NCBI GenBank assembly: GCA_018821715.1 | Contig: JAHJLN010000185.1 | Location: forward strand, 1-32,507 | DNA from: Pseudomonadota bacterium | GTDB lineage: Bacteria > Desulfobacterota > Desulfobacteria > Desulfobacterales > Desulfobacteraceae | Length of the DNA: 32,507 bases | Direction of reading: 5' to 3' | Part shown: positions 24,875-32,507 of the stretch, in pieces | Position numbering within the stretch: the stretch's first letter is position 1 | Layout of the letters: the number at the start of each line of letters is the position of its first letter | The notes under the pieces: generated by a model | The model's input: the letters and a program-made list of their open reading frames with translations, nothing else | Databases searched by the model: none | What the model was told of the DNA's origin: nothing | Made by a program: the position numbers and the translations under genes

Positions 24875-26221
24875 ATGAGCAATGGTTACCAGAATACATT
24901 AAAAGAAAAAAACAATAGCCGTATGGCTTTGCCCGTGGAGCTTGGGATCAAAAGCAATACCCTGCTGAAGGATCTGGTCATGGCCATGCTGCCTTCAGGG
25001 GGTAATTTAAATTCGTGCTTCACCTGTGGTATCTGTGCATCCGGCTGCCCGGCAAGCGGCCTTGCCGATATGGACCCAAGAATGTTTGTCAGAATGATTT
25101 CCATGGGCATGGATGAAGAATTGATGACCAGTGACTGGGTATGGATGTGTACCACGTGCAACCGATGTGTTCATGTATGTCCCATGCAGATCGATATCCC
25201 AATGCTTGTATTCATCGTGCGGAACAACTGGCCTAAAAATAAAAGACCCAGAGGGATTGTTGATTATTGCAGTCAGGGTCTGAAAACCGACACTTGTTCC
25301 ACCACAGGTATCAGTTCTGAAGATTTTAAATTTATTGTTGAGGATGTTGCAGATGATGTGAGACAGACCCAGCAAGGGTTTGAACAGCTCAATGTTCCCA
25401 TGGATAAAAAAGGCGCTTCTTTATTTGTAAATCAGAATTCCAGGATGCCCACGGATGAACCCCAGGAGATGGCGCCGCTCTGGAAGATCCTGCACCTTGC
25501 CGGCGCAGACTGGACCTATGGATCAAAAGGCTGGGCAGCAGAGAATTACTGCATGTTTCTTGCCGATGATTCCTCCTGGGAAAAACTGGTTGCAACCAAG
25601 GCATCTATTGTTGACAAGCTTGGCTGCAAGACCTTGCTGAATACCGAATGCGGACATGATTTTTTTTCCGTCCGCCAGGGGCTGGAAAAATTTGGGATAC
25701 CCCATTCCTTTGAAGTAAAAAGCATCATCGAGTATTATGCCAACTGGATCCGGGAGGGCAGATTAAAGGTAACTTCCGACTGGAACCTGGACTTGAAAAT
25801 AAAATTTACCGTACAGGATCCCTGCCAGCTGGTCAGGAAAAGTTATGGAGATTTTATCGCAGATGAACTCAGGTTTGTTATCAAGGAAGCAGTGGGCGAG
25901 GAAAATTTCATAGATATGGTTCCCAATCGATCCAATAATTATTGTTGCGGCGGTGGGGGCGGTGCCGTACAAACAGATTTTATTGAGGAAAGACTCAGCT
26001 ATGGAAAAATTAAACTCGAGCAGATTCTTGAGACCGAGGCTGCCTACTGCATTACGCCCTGCAATAATTGTCACACCCAGATAATGGCGCTGAGCCGGCA
26101 TTCTCAGGCAGGCTTCAATACTGTGCGGTTATGGACAATTTTATGCCTGGCCATGGGGGTTTTGGGGGAGAATGAACGAAAATATCTTGGAAAGGACCTG
26201 GCTCGGGTGGGACTGAAATAG
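24875..26221 (+). CDS. HdrC-HdrB-like fused iron-sulfur protein (copy 2)
   Basis: The 448-residue protein is a close paralogue of the one at 12852, with identical length and layout: two N-terminal [4Fe-4S] motifs (CFTCGICASGCP, CTTCNRCVHVCP), a degenerate first CCG region (NTECGHDF) and a complete second set (DPCQLV, NNYCCGGGGGA, CITPCNNCH). The first residues differ from copy 1 until PVELGI, after which the match is close. It should accept the higher-potential electrons from HdrA copy 2. It lies 29 bases after mvhD and 77 bases before the FrhB-like gene. The terminal electron acceptor is not identified. Confidence 0.9.
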   Translation: MSNGYQNTLKEKNNSRMALPVELGIKSNTLLKDLVMAMLPSGGNLNSCFTCGICASGCPASGLADMDPRMFVRMISMGMDEELMTSDWVWMCTTCNRCVHVCPMQIDIPMLVFIVRNNWPKNKRPRGIVDYCSQGLKTDTCSTTGISSEDFKFIVEDVADDVRQTQQGFEQLNVPMDKKGASLFVNQNSRMPTDEPQEMAPLWKILHLAGADWTYGSKGWAAENYCMFLADDSSWEKLVATKASIVDKLGCKTLLNTECGHDFFSVRQGLEKFGIPHSFEVKSIIEYYANWIREGRLKVTSDWNLDLKIKFTVQDPCQLVRKSYGDFIADELRFVIKEAVGEENFIDMVPNRSNNYCCGGGGGAVQTDFIEERLSYGKIKLEQILETEAAYCITPCNNCHTQIMALSRHSQAGFNTVRLWTILCLAMGVLGENERKYLGKDLARVGLK

Positions 26222-26298
26222 GTTGCCTTTCAGATAGAAAATGATAAAAGGGATTAAAAATAAAATAGTATCAGGACTGACTGTTAACAAGGAATCAC

Positions 26299-27417
26299 AT
26301 GAAAACATTTTTTAATCTGGTTCAGGAAGTGCAAAAACCAGGGTTATGCTACCGGTGCGGAGGGTGTGCCACCTTTTGTACCGCCATTAACTATGGTGCT
26401 CTTGAAATTGATAAAAGCGGTAAGCCGGTTTACCAGGATATGGAAAAATGTATTGAGTGCGGCCTTTGTTACTCTATCTGCCCGGAGATTAATGACCTGG
26501 ACGAGGAAACAAAACGGCAGGCAGCCTGGAGTGACCCCATGGGACGGGTGATCGAGACCACTGTTGTCAGGTCATCCGATGTGAAGGTCAGGGACCGGGC
26601 CACGGACGGCGGAGCTGTAACAGGGATTTTGCTTCACTTGTTTGACCGAAACAGAATTGATGGTGCCATTGTGACAAGACCGGTGGGTAAATTCCAGCGC
26701 CAGCCGTTCCTGGCAACCACCCGGGAGGAAATATTGGAATCTGCAGGACTTTTTTTTGATACCTCCCAGGGGATGAAACAGTTCAGTGATCAGTACATGA
26801 CATTTTCAACCATTGAGGAATTTGATCCCATGATCAAAAAGGGATTGAAAAGGGTTGCACTGGTCGGCACCCCCTGCCAGATTAAATCCCTTCGCAAGAT
26901 GCAGGTGTTAAATCTGATACCGTCGGATTCCATAAAATTTTGTTTCGGGCTTTTCTGCTCTGGCAACTTTACCTTTGGCATCAAGGAACAGCAGTACCTG
27001 GCAGATATTGCCGGAATATCCTGGGACGATGTGGTAAAAATTAATTTAAAAGACAAGTTCATTATTACCCTGGATACAGGGGATGTCAAAACTGTGGAGC
27101 TTGGGCAGATGGATTCCATGAAGCGGTATGCCTGTCACTATTGTTCGGATTATTCAGCAGAGTTTGCCGATATTTCCTTTGGCGGGATCGGCGCCGAGGT
27201 TGGATGGACAACCGTTATTACCCGGACGCCTCTTGGCAGGGCTGTCCTGGCAGACAGCCGGCACAGCAAGAGTATTGAGCAGTTTGATGTGGAAGACAAT
27301 CCTGAGTTTGCCAGCAGTGCACTCCAGGAGGTCAGAAAGGCGTCTTCTGCCAAGAAGAAGAACACCCGGTACAAGAGAAGAGGGCTTCAAGCAAAATCAG
27401 TGCAGGTCAAGGTATAG
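26299..27417 (+). CDS. FrhB/FdhB-like iron-sulfur flavoprotein (copy 2)
   Basis: At 372 residues, this has the same length as the copy at 14222 and starts with the same residues through both ferredoxin-type motifs (CYRCGGCATFC, CIECGLCYSICPE). The FrhB family blocks follow (RATDGGAVTGILLHL, VGTPCQIKSLRK, FGLFCSGNFTFG, YACHYCSDYSAEFADISFGG), and both copies end LQAKSVQVKV. AAGGA lies six bases before the ATG. It is placed between the HdrCB-like and MvhG genes, so it is probably a stable subunit of the Hdr-Mvh complex, offering a flavin site for ferredoxin, F420 or another carrier. Confidence 0.9.
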   Translation: MKTFFNLVQEVQKPGLCYRCGGCATFCTAINYGALEIDKSGKPVYQDMEKCIECGLCYSICPEINDLDEETKRQAAWSDPMGRVIETTVVRSSDVKVRDRATDGGAVTGILLHLFDRNRIDGAIVTRPVGKFQRQPFLATTREEILESAGLFFDTSQGMKQFSDQYMTFSTIEEFDPMIKKGLKRVALVGTPCQIKSLRKMQVLNLIPSDSIKFCFGLFCSGNFTFGIKEQQYLADIAGISWDDVVKINLKDKFIITLDTGDVKTVELGQMDSMKRYACHYCSDYSAEFADISFGGIGAEVGWTTVITRTPLGRAVLADSRHSKSIEQFDVEDNPEFASSALQEVRKASSAKKKNTRYKRRGLQAKSVQVKV

Positions 27418-27483
27418 ATTATACCTTGAATCCGCATGAAAATAGAACTTAATAAAGAACACAACACCCTATCGGGAGGATCC

Positions 27484-28422
27484 ATGCCTATTAAAATAGC
27501 CTCAGAGAGTCTTCATGCATGTTCAGGATGCGAGATTTCCATTCTTGACATGGGAGAAAAACTTTTAGAGCTGTTGGAATTTGCCGCCATTGTTCACCTG
27601 CCCCTTCTTATGGACAGCAAACATGACAGTCCCAAAAAGAATCCCCGGACGATCAAACTGCCTAAAGCCGATGTGGGCCTTATCAGCGGGGGGATTAAAA
27701 CCAGAGAACATCTTGAGGTGGCCCGGGCCTTAAGAAAGTCTTGTGATCTTATTGTTGCTCTTGGGACCTGTGCCACCCACGGGGGAATTCCGGCTCTTGC
27801 AAATTCTTACGGTAATGATGATCTTCTTGGCCGCTGTTTTAATACAAAGGGAACGGATAAGGCTGACAGCTTCCCGTCTGATGGTGTCCCGGGTATGATG
27901 GACACCTGTTCTGCCCTTGATGAGCACATCAGTGTGGATATCTTTCTGCCGGGATGTCCGCCCCATCCGGATCATATTTTCAAGGCCCTTGAATCTATTG
28001 AGAAAAAAGAGCTGTTTTCTCTGCCGGACAAATCAGTATGTGATAATTGCCCGGCAACAAGGAATGGCAACGGTCAGGTAAAAGCATTGAAAAGATCATT
28101 GGAACTGCCGAACTGGAGGGTCTATGAAGGAAAAGAAGACTTTATATGCTTCCTGGAACAGGGATTTCTCTGCATGGGGCCGGTGACAAAGGACGGGTGC
28201 GGGGGAAATACGGATTCAGCCCGGTGTATCATGGCCCAGGTACCCTGCAGGGGATGTTACGGCCCGGTAAAAAAAGAGGGCAACCAGCGGCTGGCCATGC
28301 TCAATGCCCTTGCATCCAACGGCATTGATATCTCCTCTTTGCCGGAAACCGTGTCAATGCTGAGATTTTCCGGAGGACACGGATTGTTGCGCCCTATAGA
28401 TAGAAGAAAGGAATCCAAATAA
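27484..28422 (+). CDS. mvhG: Cytoplasmic [NiFe] hydrogenase small subunit, MvhG type
   Basis: The 312-residue protein is an F420-non-reducing hydrogenase small subunit. It has no Tat signal, so the enzyme stays in the cytoplasm, unlike HysB. Cluster ligands are seen in LHACSGCEIS (Cys13, Cys16), GTCATHGG, PGCPPHPDH, CDNCPA and the C-terminal cysteine-rich part (FLCMGPVTKDGCGG, RCIMAQVPCRGCYGPV). ATG 27484 is preferred to ATG 27436, because GGGAGGA lies just upstream and family members start close to this point; the longer version would add 16 residues with no ribosome-binding site. It relays electrons from MvhA to MvhD. Its stop is one base away from the mvhA start. Confidence 0.93.
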   Translation: MPIKIASESLHACSGCEISILDMGEKLLELLEFAAIVHLPLLMDSKHDSPKKNPRTIKLPKADVGLISGGIKTREHLEVARALRKSCDLIVALGTCATHGGIPALANSYGNDDLLGRCFNTKGTDKADSFPSDGVPGMMDTCSALDEHISVDIFLPGCPPHPDHIFKALESIEKKELFSLPDKSVCDNCPATRNGNGQVKALKRSLELPNWRVYEGKEDFICFLEQGFLCMGPVTKDGCGGNTDSARCIMAQVPCRGCYGPVKKEGNQRLAMLNALASNGIDISSLPETVSMLRFSGGHGLLRPIDRRKESK

Positions 28423-28423
28423 T

Positions 28424-29860
28424 ATGGCAAAAGTCATCAATATCCACCCCATCACCCGGATAGAAGGACATGCTTCCATCCACATCCATCTGGATGATAA
28501 CGGCAATGTCCGGGAAACAAAAGTTGCGTTTAAATCCCTTAGAGGATTTGAAAAATTTGTTGAAGGCAAACCGGCTGAAGAACTTCCCAGGATCGTGAGC
28601 CGAATTTGCGGCATTTGTCCCTGGATGCATCACATTGCCTCAAATAAGGCGGTCGATGCCTGTTTTAACGTTACGCCGCCACCTGCCGGAAGTCTGTTAA
28701 GGGAATTGATGCTCACCATTGCCCATGTCGAGGATAAGCTGCTTCATTTCTTTTTTCTTGCCGGAGCGGATTTCTTTTTTGGACCTGAATATGATTACAG
28801 TGTCCGCAGCATTATGGGGCTTGTAAAAGCAAAGCCTGAGCTCGCCCAAAAAGTCATTAAAATGCGGCATAAGGCAAAAATGGTTTTGGACAGGTTTTCA
28901 AAAAAAACCATTCATCCCTTTGCCGGCGTACCGGGTGGTTTTGTAAAACCGCTTACAACAGAGGACCGCAAAATATTTCTTGATAATTTGACGGAACTCC
29001 TGGATTTTTCTCTTTTTGCCATGGCATATGCCAAAAAAGAGGTGTTCCCTAAATTCCTGGAAGTCTACCCGGGTCTCGGAGAAATCACCACCGGGTTTAT
29101 CGGGACTGTGGACGATAACGGCGCATTGAACCTGTATGACGGAGATATCCGGCTGATGAAACCCGATGGCAGCTGTACTCAGTTTAGACCGGAAAAGTAT
29201 CTGGATCATCTGGCGGAAAAAGTGGTTCCGTTTTCATATGGCAAGTTTCCCTATGCCAAATCCTGGGGGGAAGGATTCTCACTGGACCTGGACGCACCAA
29301 AGGGCATTTACAGATCCAACACTTTGGCAAGGATCAATGTGGCGGACAGGATTGCCACACCAAAAGCCCAGGCTGAACTTGAAGAATTCCGCGAACTGTA
29401 TGGCCGTCCGGCGCAATCCACCTTGCTGTATCATTATGCAAGACTGATTGAAGAGATTTATGCCTGTGAAAGGGCCCTTGAAATTTTAAAAGATCCCAGG
29501 ATCATCAGCCCAAAAATCCGAGCAAAGGTAGACCCCTGCGCCGGCAGGGGGGTCGGATGCGTTGAAGCACCGAGAGGAACCCTTATTCATGATTATACAA
29601 CCGATGAAAACGGCCTGATTACCCGGGTGAATCTCATAGTGGGCACTACCCACAACCTGGCACCGATCAATCTCAGCGTGGACAGGGCGGCAAGGGACCT
29701 GATTAAAGACGGGGTGTATGATGAGGCGATACTCAATAAGATTGAGATGGCGGTTCGGGCCTACGACCCCTGAATTTCCTGTGCAACCCATCGCCTGGAC
29801 GGCGAGAAGACAATCAACATAAAAATTTATGACTCAAACGATCAAGAAATTTGTAAGTAA
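28424..29860 (+). CDS. mvhA: Cytoplasmic MvhA-type hydrogenase large subunit, selenoprotein (TGA at 29771-29773 read as Sec)
   Basis: This is the catalytic subunit of the Hdr-linked hydrogenase. An ordinary reading ends at ...VRAYDP before TGA 29771-29773, lacking the second half of the nickel site. Continuing in frame gives U-ISCATH and 22 more residues to TAA at 29858-29860, completing DPUxxCxxH. The full product is 478 residues with ligands Cys62 and Cys65 (RICGICPWMHH), Sec450 and Cys453. The tail after His456 (RLDGEKTINIKIYDSNDQEI) would be removed by a maturation protease, probably that at 20556. AAGGA precedes the ATG. Selenocysteine in this subunit class is known from methanogen Vhu/Fru enzymes. 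The alternative, a nonsense-truncated gene, is unlikely because the tail is so well conserved in motif. Confidence 0.95.
29771..29805 (+). promoter_or_regulatory. Bacterial SECIS-like hairpin of mvhA
   Basis: Downstream of the TGA the mRNA can form TCGCC (29791-29795) paired with GGCGA (29801-29805) around a five-base loop TGGAC. The distance from the TGA is slightly greater than in hysA but in the usual range for a SelB-binding element. Folding was done by eye. Confidence 0.5.
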
Positions 29861-30008
29861 AAGCTATAATAGAGGTTGTGATGAAATTTGAGATTATGGG
29901 CTCAACAACCTTTGCCTTGGGATCTGATGTTCAAGAAGATCATATTTTTTTTAAATTGCTGGTATAAGTTTATTATCACATTTTAACCGACAAGGACTGT
30001 ATCATTTG

Positions 30009-30413
30009 CTATGTGTACGCAATTCTTCGGTTCCTCACGGATACCTGATCATTCAAGGTCCAGAAATCATAAAGAACACCAATGCCAAACACACCACCGG
30101 TCACAAGGTAGAGGAGTCCGGAAATCCATTTTCCCATGTACATGCGATGGACGCCAAAAATACCGAGAAACGTTAGAAATATAAATGCAAGGGAGTAGTC
30201 AATATCACCTGAAAAGTATCTAAGATCCGCCTCTTCATCCATGGAAGGAATCAGGAAAAAATCGACGATCCACCCTATCCCAAGCAACCCGAGAGTGAAA
30301 AAATAGAGCGTCCCTGAAATTGGTTTTCCATAATAAAATCTGTGTGCGCCTATGAACCCGAATATCCATAAAATATACCCGATTGATTTTCTATGTGTAT
30401 CGTTCCTGTGCAT
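30009..30413 (-). CDS. Membrane protein with two TM2 domains
   Basis: The 134-residue protein contains two TM2 units, each a pair of short membrane helices. The first reads IGYILWIFGFIGAHRFYYGK then GTLYFFTLGLLGIGWIVDFF; the second reads FLTFLGIFGVHRMYMGKW then GLLYLVTGGVFGIGVLYDFW. The G-x-HR-x-Y-x-GK and G-x-D-F signatures are clear in both. TM2 proteins are small inner-membrane proteins of poorly known function. It is transcribed on its own, convergent with mvhA. It has no visible link to hydrogenase metabolism. Confidence 0.85.
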   Translation of the reverse strand: MHRNDTHRKSIGYILWIFGFIGAHRFYYGKPISGTLYFFTLGLLGIGWIVDFFLIPSMDEEADLRYFSGDIDYSLAFIFLTFLGIFGVHRMYMGKWISGLLYLVTGGVFGIGVLYDFWTLNDQVSVRNRRIAYT

Positions 30414-30563
30414 TGTTTTTCCTTTTTTATAAAATTAAAAATTTATTTTACTTTCAGTAAAGGGGTAGCAAATAACATACCAAAACAAAATTGACTGTGA
30501 TATCAATAATATAGAGTGTAACCCTGGCGTTCAACAATCATTTTATACAGTATAAATGGTTAA

Positions 30564-30581
30564 AACCACCAATTGGTGGTT
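30564..30581 (-). terminator. Perfect 18-base palindrome, likely terminator of the response-regulator gene
   Basis: AACCACCAATTGGTGGTT is perfectly self-complementary and on the minus strand is followed by TT and more T-rich sequence, about 60 bases past the stop at 30641. An operator for the TM2 gene at 30413 is the alternative. Confidence 0.5.
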
Positions 30582-30640
30582 AAAAAACTTGCACATAGGC
30601 GAGAATTCCGATGAAAAAAACAAGGAATTATCCTAAATTA

Positions 30641-31063
30641 TCAGTCATTTTTTTTATCTTGTTGATGTTGTCTTCTTAACCGGTTCAGTTCCAGATGGGT
30701 CTCTATCCTGGAAAGCAGTAGAATGGACTCAATTGGTTTTATTGTATAATCAGCACCACCTGCATCAAAGCAATTTTTAATATCTTTTCTTTCAGTACTG
30801 CCCGAACAAAAAAGAATGGGGATATGATGAGTTTCAGAATCATTTTTTAGTTTCTTACAAACTTCAAGCCCATCCATTCCCGGCATCACAAGGTCCAATA
30901 CAACAAGGTCAGGTTTTTTGTTCTTTATTGATTTTAAAGCATCTTCTCCGCTTCCAGACAAATCAACCTTATACCCGTTATATGATAAAAGCTTTCCAAT
31001 CATTGCAAGATTTGATGGATTATCATCTACAACTAAAATCAGGGGTTTTAAAAAATTGTTCAT
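30641..31063 (-). CDS. Single-domain response regulator (receiver only)
   Basis: The 140-residue protein is a CheY-like receiver with no output domain. Acidic pocket Asp13-Asp14 (LVVDDNPSN), phospho-acceptor Asp57 (VVLDLVMPGMDG), the Ser/Thr switch (FCSGST) and conserved Lys (YTIKPI) are all present. After the receiver only about 20 residues remain (ETHLELNRLRRQHQQDKKND), probably a short helix. It would act by protein contacts or as a phosphorelay carrier. A hybrid kinase lies at 2372 but far away, so pairing is not supported. It is monocistronic and divergent from the amidohydrolase. Confidence 0.9.
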   Translation of the reverse strand: MNNFLKPLILVVDDNPSNLAMIGKLLSYNGYKVDLSGSGEDALKSIKNKKPDLVVLDLVMPGMDGLEVCKKLKNDSETHHIPILFCSGSTERKDIKNCFDAGGADYTIKPIESILLLSRIETHLELNRLRRQHQQDKKND

Positions 31064-31244
31064 AAATTTTAGACCTCACAAGTTAATAACTCTTTTATCA
31101 AACATTCTGGAATGATTTTCAAGAATAATCAAGAAGCGAAATTATAAATCCCATTGCCGCCGTCTTAACTTGATTATTTAAACTGAGTGTACTACGAGAA
31201 TGAATGGGACAATATAGTATTATTATTTTCAAGGAACCAATAAA

Positions 31245-32015
31245 ATGGATGCAGAAGATTCAATTGTCATAGATGCCCATGCTCACTGCGGCATACAGGA
31301 TCATTCTTTTGACCAGTCCTTCGAATCCTATCTCTCCTATGTTCAGTATACAGGAATCAAGAGCGTGGCAGCATTTCCTCCGGTAGCTGAAATATATGAT
31401 CGATATGATTTTCATTTCCAGGACAATGACCATTGGATCCATCGGCGGACCAAAGCCAACCAATACCTGTTAAATATCGGCAACCAAAGACTTCAAGTCA
31501 TTCCCTATTTTTTCATATGGAACGACTTTGTCACCGACCAGATAACACCCCGGCATAAAGGCATTAAATGGCATCGCCATTCATCAGAACCCGTCTATCA
31601 TTATGACTCAGAAGAATGCAGAAGGGCGATTGATGTGATTACAGAAAAAAACATGCCCATTGTGCTGGAAGAAGAATTTTTAAACACTATTAAATTCATT
31701 AATGATTATGCGCCTTATGCCCGTGTGATTATCCCTCATCTCGGAGGACTCAACGGTGGCTACAATACCATTGTCCGTGCCGGCCTGTGGGAAAATCCCA
31801 ATGTTTATGCTGACACAGCCCTTGCATCTGCTGATGAACTACAGCACTATATTGAAACCTATGGTCATGAACGCATCATGTTTGGATCAGACTTTCCATT
31901 TGGAGATCCAGCATATGAGTTGAAAAAAATTACAAACCTTAACTTAGAAAAAGATGTTGAAAAAGCAATCCTATCTGAGAATCTGATTCAACTATTATCT
32001 GACAGCAATATTTAA
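31245..32015 (+). CDS. Amidohydrolase-family protein (TIM-barrel metal-dependent hydrolase)
   Basis: The 256-residue protein has the metal-binding features of the amidohydrolase-2 / TatD-like superfamily: HxH near the N-terminus (IDAHAHCG, His12 and His14), a later His165 in IIPHLGGLNGG and Asp216 in MFGSDFPFGDP, the usual final catalytic/metal residue. Glu in VLEEEFL could be a further ligand. The substrate cannot be told; relatives hydrolyse or decarboxylate small cyclic or aromatic compounds. AAGGA lies about ten bases before the ATG. It has no signal peptide and stands alone between the response regulator and the zinc-ribbon gene. Confidence 0.8.
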   Translation: MDAEDSIVIDAHAHCGIQDHSFDQSFESYLSYVQYTGIKSVAAFPPVAEIYDRYDFHFQDNDHWIHRRTKANQYLLNIGNQRLQVIPYFFIWNDFVTDQITPRHKGIKWHRHSSEPVYHYDSEECRRAIDVITEKNMPIVLEEEFLNTIKFINDYAPYARVIIPHLGGLNGGYNTIVRAGLWENPNVYADTALASADELQHYIETYGHERIMFGSDFPFGDPAYELKKITNLNLEKDVEKAILSENLIQLLSDSNI

Positions 32016-32145
32016 TTTATCAAAATTTGATTAATGAAATATCTTTACAGGCTAAGCAAATACTGATAGGGATTCAGTATCTATATATCTGAATCATTGG
32101 GTGAAAAAAAAGTCGATTTGTACCTGACGTTCAGCATTGAATTTT

Positions 32146-32196
32146 GACCTGATAATAGCCTGTTTTTTTACTTATCAGGTAAAATCGACCTGATAA
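32146..32196. repeat. Three copies of ACCTGATAA, two direct and one inverted
   Basis: GACCTGATAATA occurs at 32146-32157 and again at 32187-32198, with the inverted form TTATCAGGT at 32172-32180. The first and inverted copies can form a 9-bp stem, flanked by TTTT and AAAA. The third copy lies about 34 bases before the next gene, so this may be a terminator for the amidohydrolase gene or an operator. Confidence 0.6.
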
Positions 32197-32230
32197 TAAA
32201 ATGGTTATAATTAGCGAGGTTGAATAGAAT

Positions 32231-32507
32231 ATGTTCTGTCCAAAATGTGGTTGCGAATATAGAGAAGGATTCACAGAATGTTCTGATTGTAAAATTCCCC
32301 TTGTGGTGAATCTACCAATTGAAAAAAATCAAGAAAATGTGGAATTCAAAGAAGTCACATCCACATTAAGACAAGATGAAATAAGTATTATCAAATCAAT
32401 CTTAGATGCTACTGAAATCAATTATGTTATCCATGGTGAATCGTTTGGTACGATGTACAACATTTCAGGTACCAGCAGACTTATGGTTGAAAAAGAAGAA
32501 TATGAAA
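32231..32507 (+). CDS. Zinc-ribbon protein with DUF2007-like region (N-terminal part, cut by window edge)
   Basis: The frame is open from ATG 32231 to the window end (92 codons). The N-terminus MFCPKCGCEYREGFTECSDC is a four-cysteine zinc ribbon (Cys3, 6, 17, 20). Residues from about 40 (VTSTLRQDEISIIKSILDATEINYVIHGES) resemble the DUF2007 fold, described as a putative signal-transducing domain, often found fused to zinc ribbons. The function is unknown. A GAGG lies about 13 bases upstream, rather far. The 215-base gap before it holds the ACCTGATAA repeats. Confidence 0.7.
   Translation, partial: MFCPKCGCEYREGFTECSDCKIPLVVNLPIEKNQENVEFKEVTSTLRQDEISIIKSILDATEINYVIHGESFGTMYNISGTSRLMVEKEEYE

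Noticed and set aside
28424-29773. mvhA as a truncated pseudogene ending at TGA
   Set aside because: The bases after TGA restore the conserved UxxCxxH motif and a normal propeptide, and the same situation occurs in hysA, so recoding is much more likely.

Overview
The window looks like part of the chromosome of an anaerobic, hydrogen-metabolising bacterium, most likely a sulfate-reducing Desulfobacterota of the Desulfobacteraceae type. The evidence is gene content and style. There is a periplasmic [NiFeSe] hydrogenase, a cytoplasmic MvhADG-type hydrogenase next to heterodisulfide-reductase (Hdr) genes, two hydrogenase large subunits that need UGA to be read as selenocysteine, and FrhB-like iron-sulfur flavoproteins. 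The taxon is inferred; no rRNA or other taxonomic marker is present.

Layout. Positions 1-2065 (minus) hold an RND efflux pump gene (cut by the window edge) and its periplasmic adaptor. Positions 2372-4450 (plus) encode a soluble GAF-PAS hybrid histidine kinase. Positions 4517-9218 carry hypC-hypF-hypD-hypE, which build the Fe(CN)2CO part of [NiFe] active sites. Positions 9389-15340 hold Hdr module 1: a very large HdrA, a fused HdrC/HdrB-like protein and an FrhB-like protein. Positions 15348-20079 (minus) hold two small exported proteins, a hydrogenase maturation protease and the [NiFeSe] hydrogenase genes hysB-hysA. Positions 20556-29860 (plus) hold Hdr module 2: a second maturation protease, a second giant HdrA, mvhD, a second HdrC/B-like protein, a second FrhB-like protein, mvhG and mvhA. 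Positions 30009-32507 hold a TM2-domain protein, a single-domain response regulator, an amidohydrolase and the start of a zinc-ribbon protein.

How the genes work together. HysAB would oxidise or produce H2 in the periplasm. MvhAGD would feed electrons from cytoplasmic H2 into HdrA, where flavin-based electron bifurcation could split them between a low-potential acceptor (ferredoxin, or the FrhB-like subunit) and a higher-potential acceptor through the HdrCB-like protein. Hyp proteins and two different endopeptidases mature the two hydrogenases. Module 1 has the same Hdr core but no MvhD and no hydrogenase, so it probably takes electrons from elsewhere.

Most notable points. (1) Both HdrA proteins start with a conserved excisionase/MerR-type helix-turn-helix DNA-binding domain, an unexpected fusion of a transcription-factor fold to an electron-bifurcating enzyme. 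(2) Both hydrogenase large subunits appear to stop at ...DP, but the reading frame continues through an in-frame TGA to complete DPUxxCxxH and a C-terminal propeptide; a conventional gene caller would truncate both. (3) The leader of hysBA contains a terminator-like hairpin, and the region between the divergent hydrogenase operons has a paired TTGTGCAAAATATG-type motif over a good sigma-70-like promoter.
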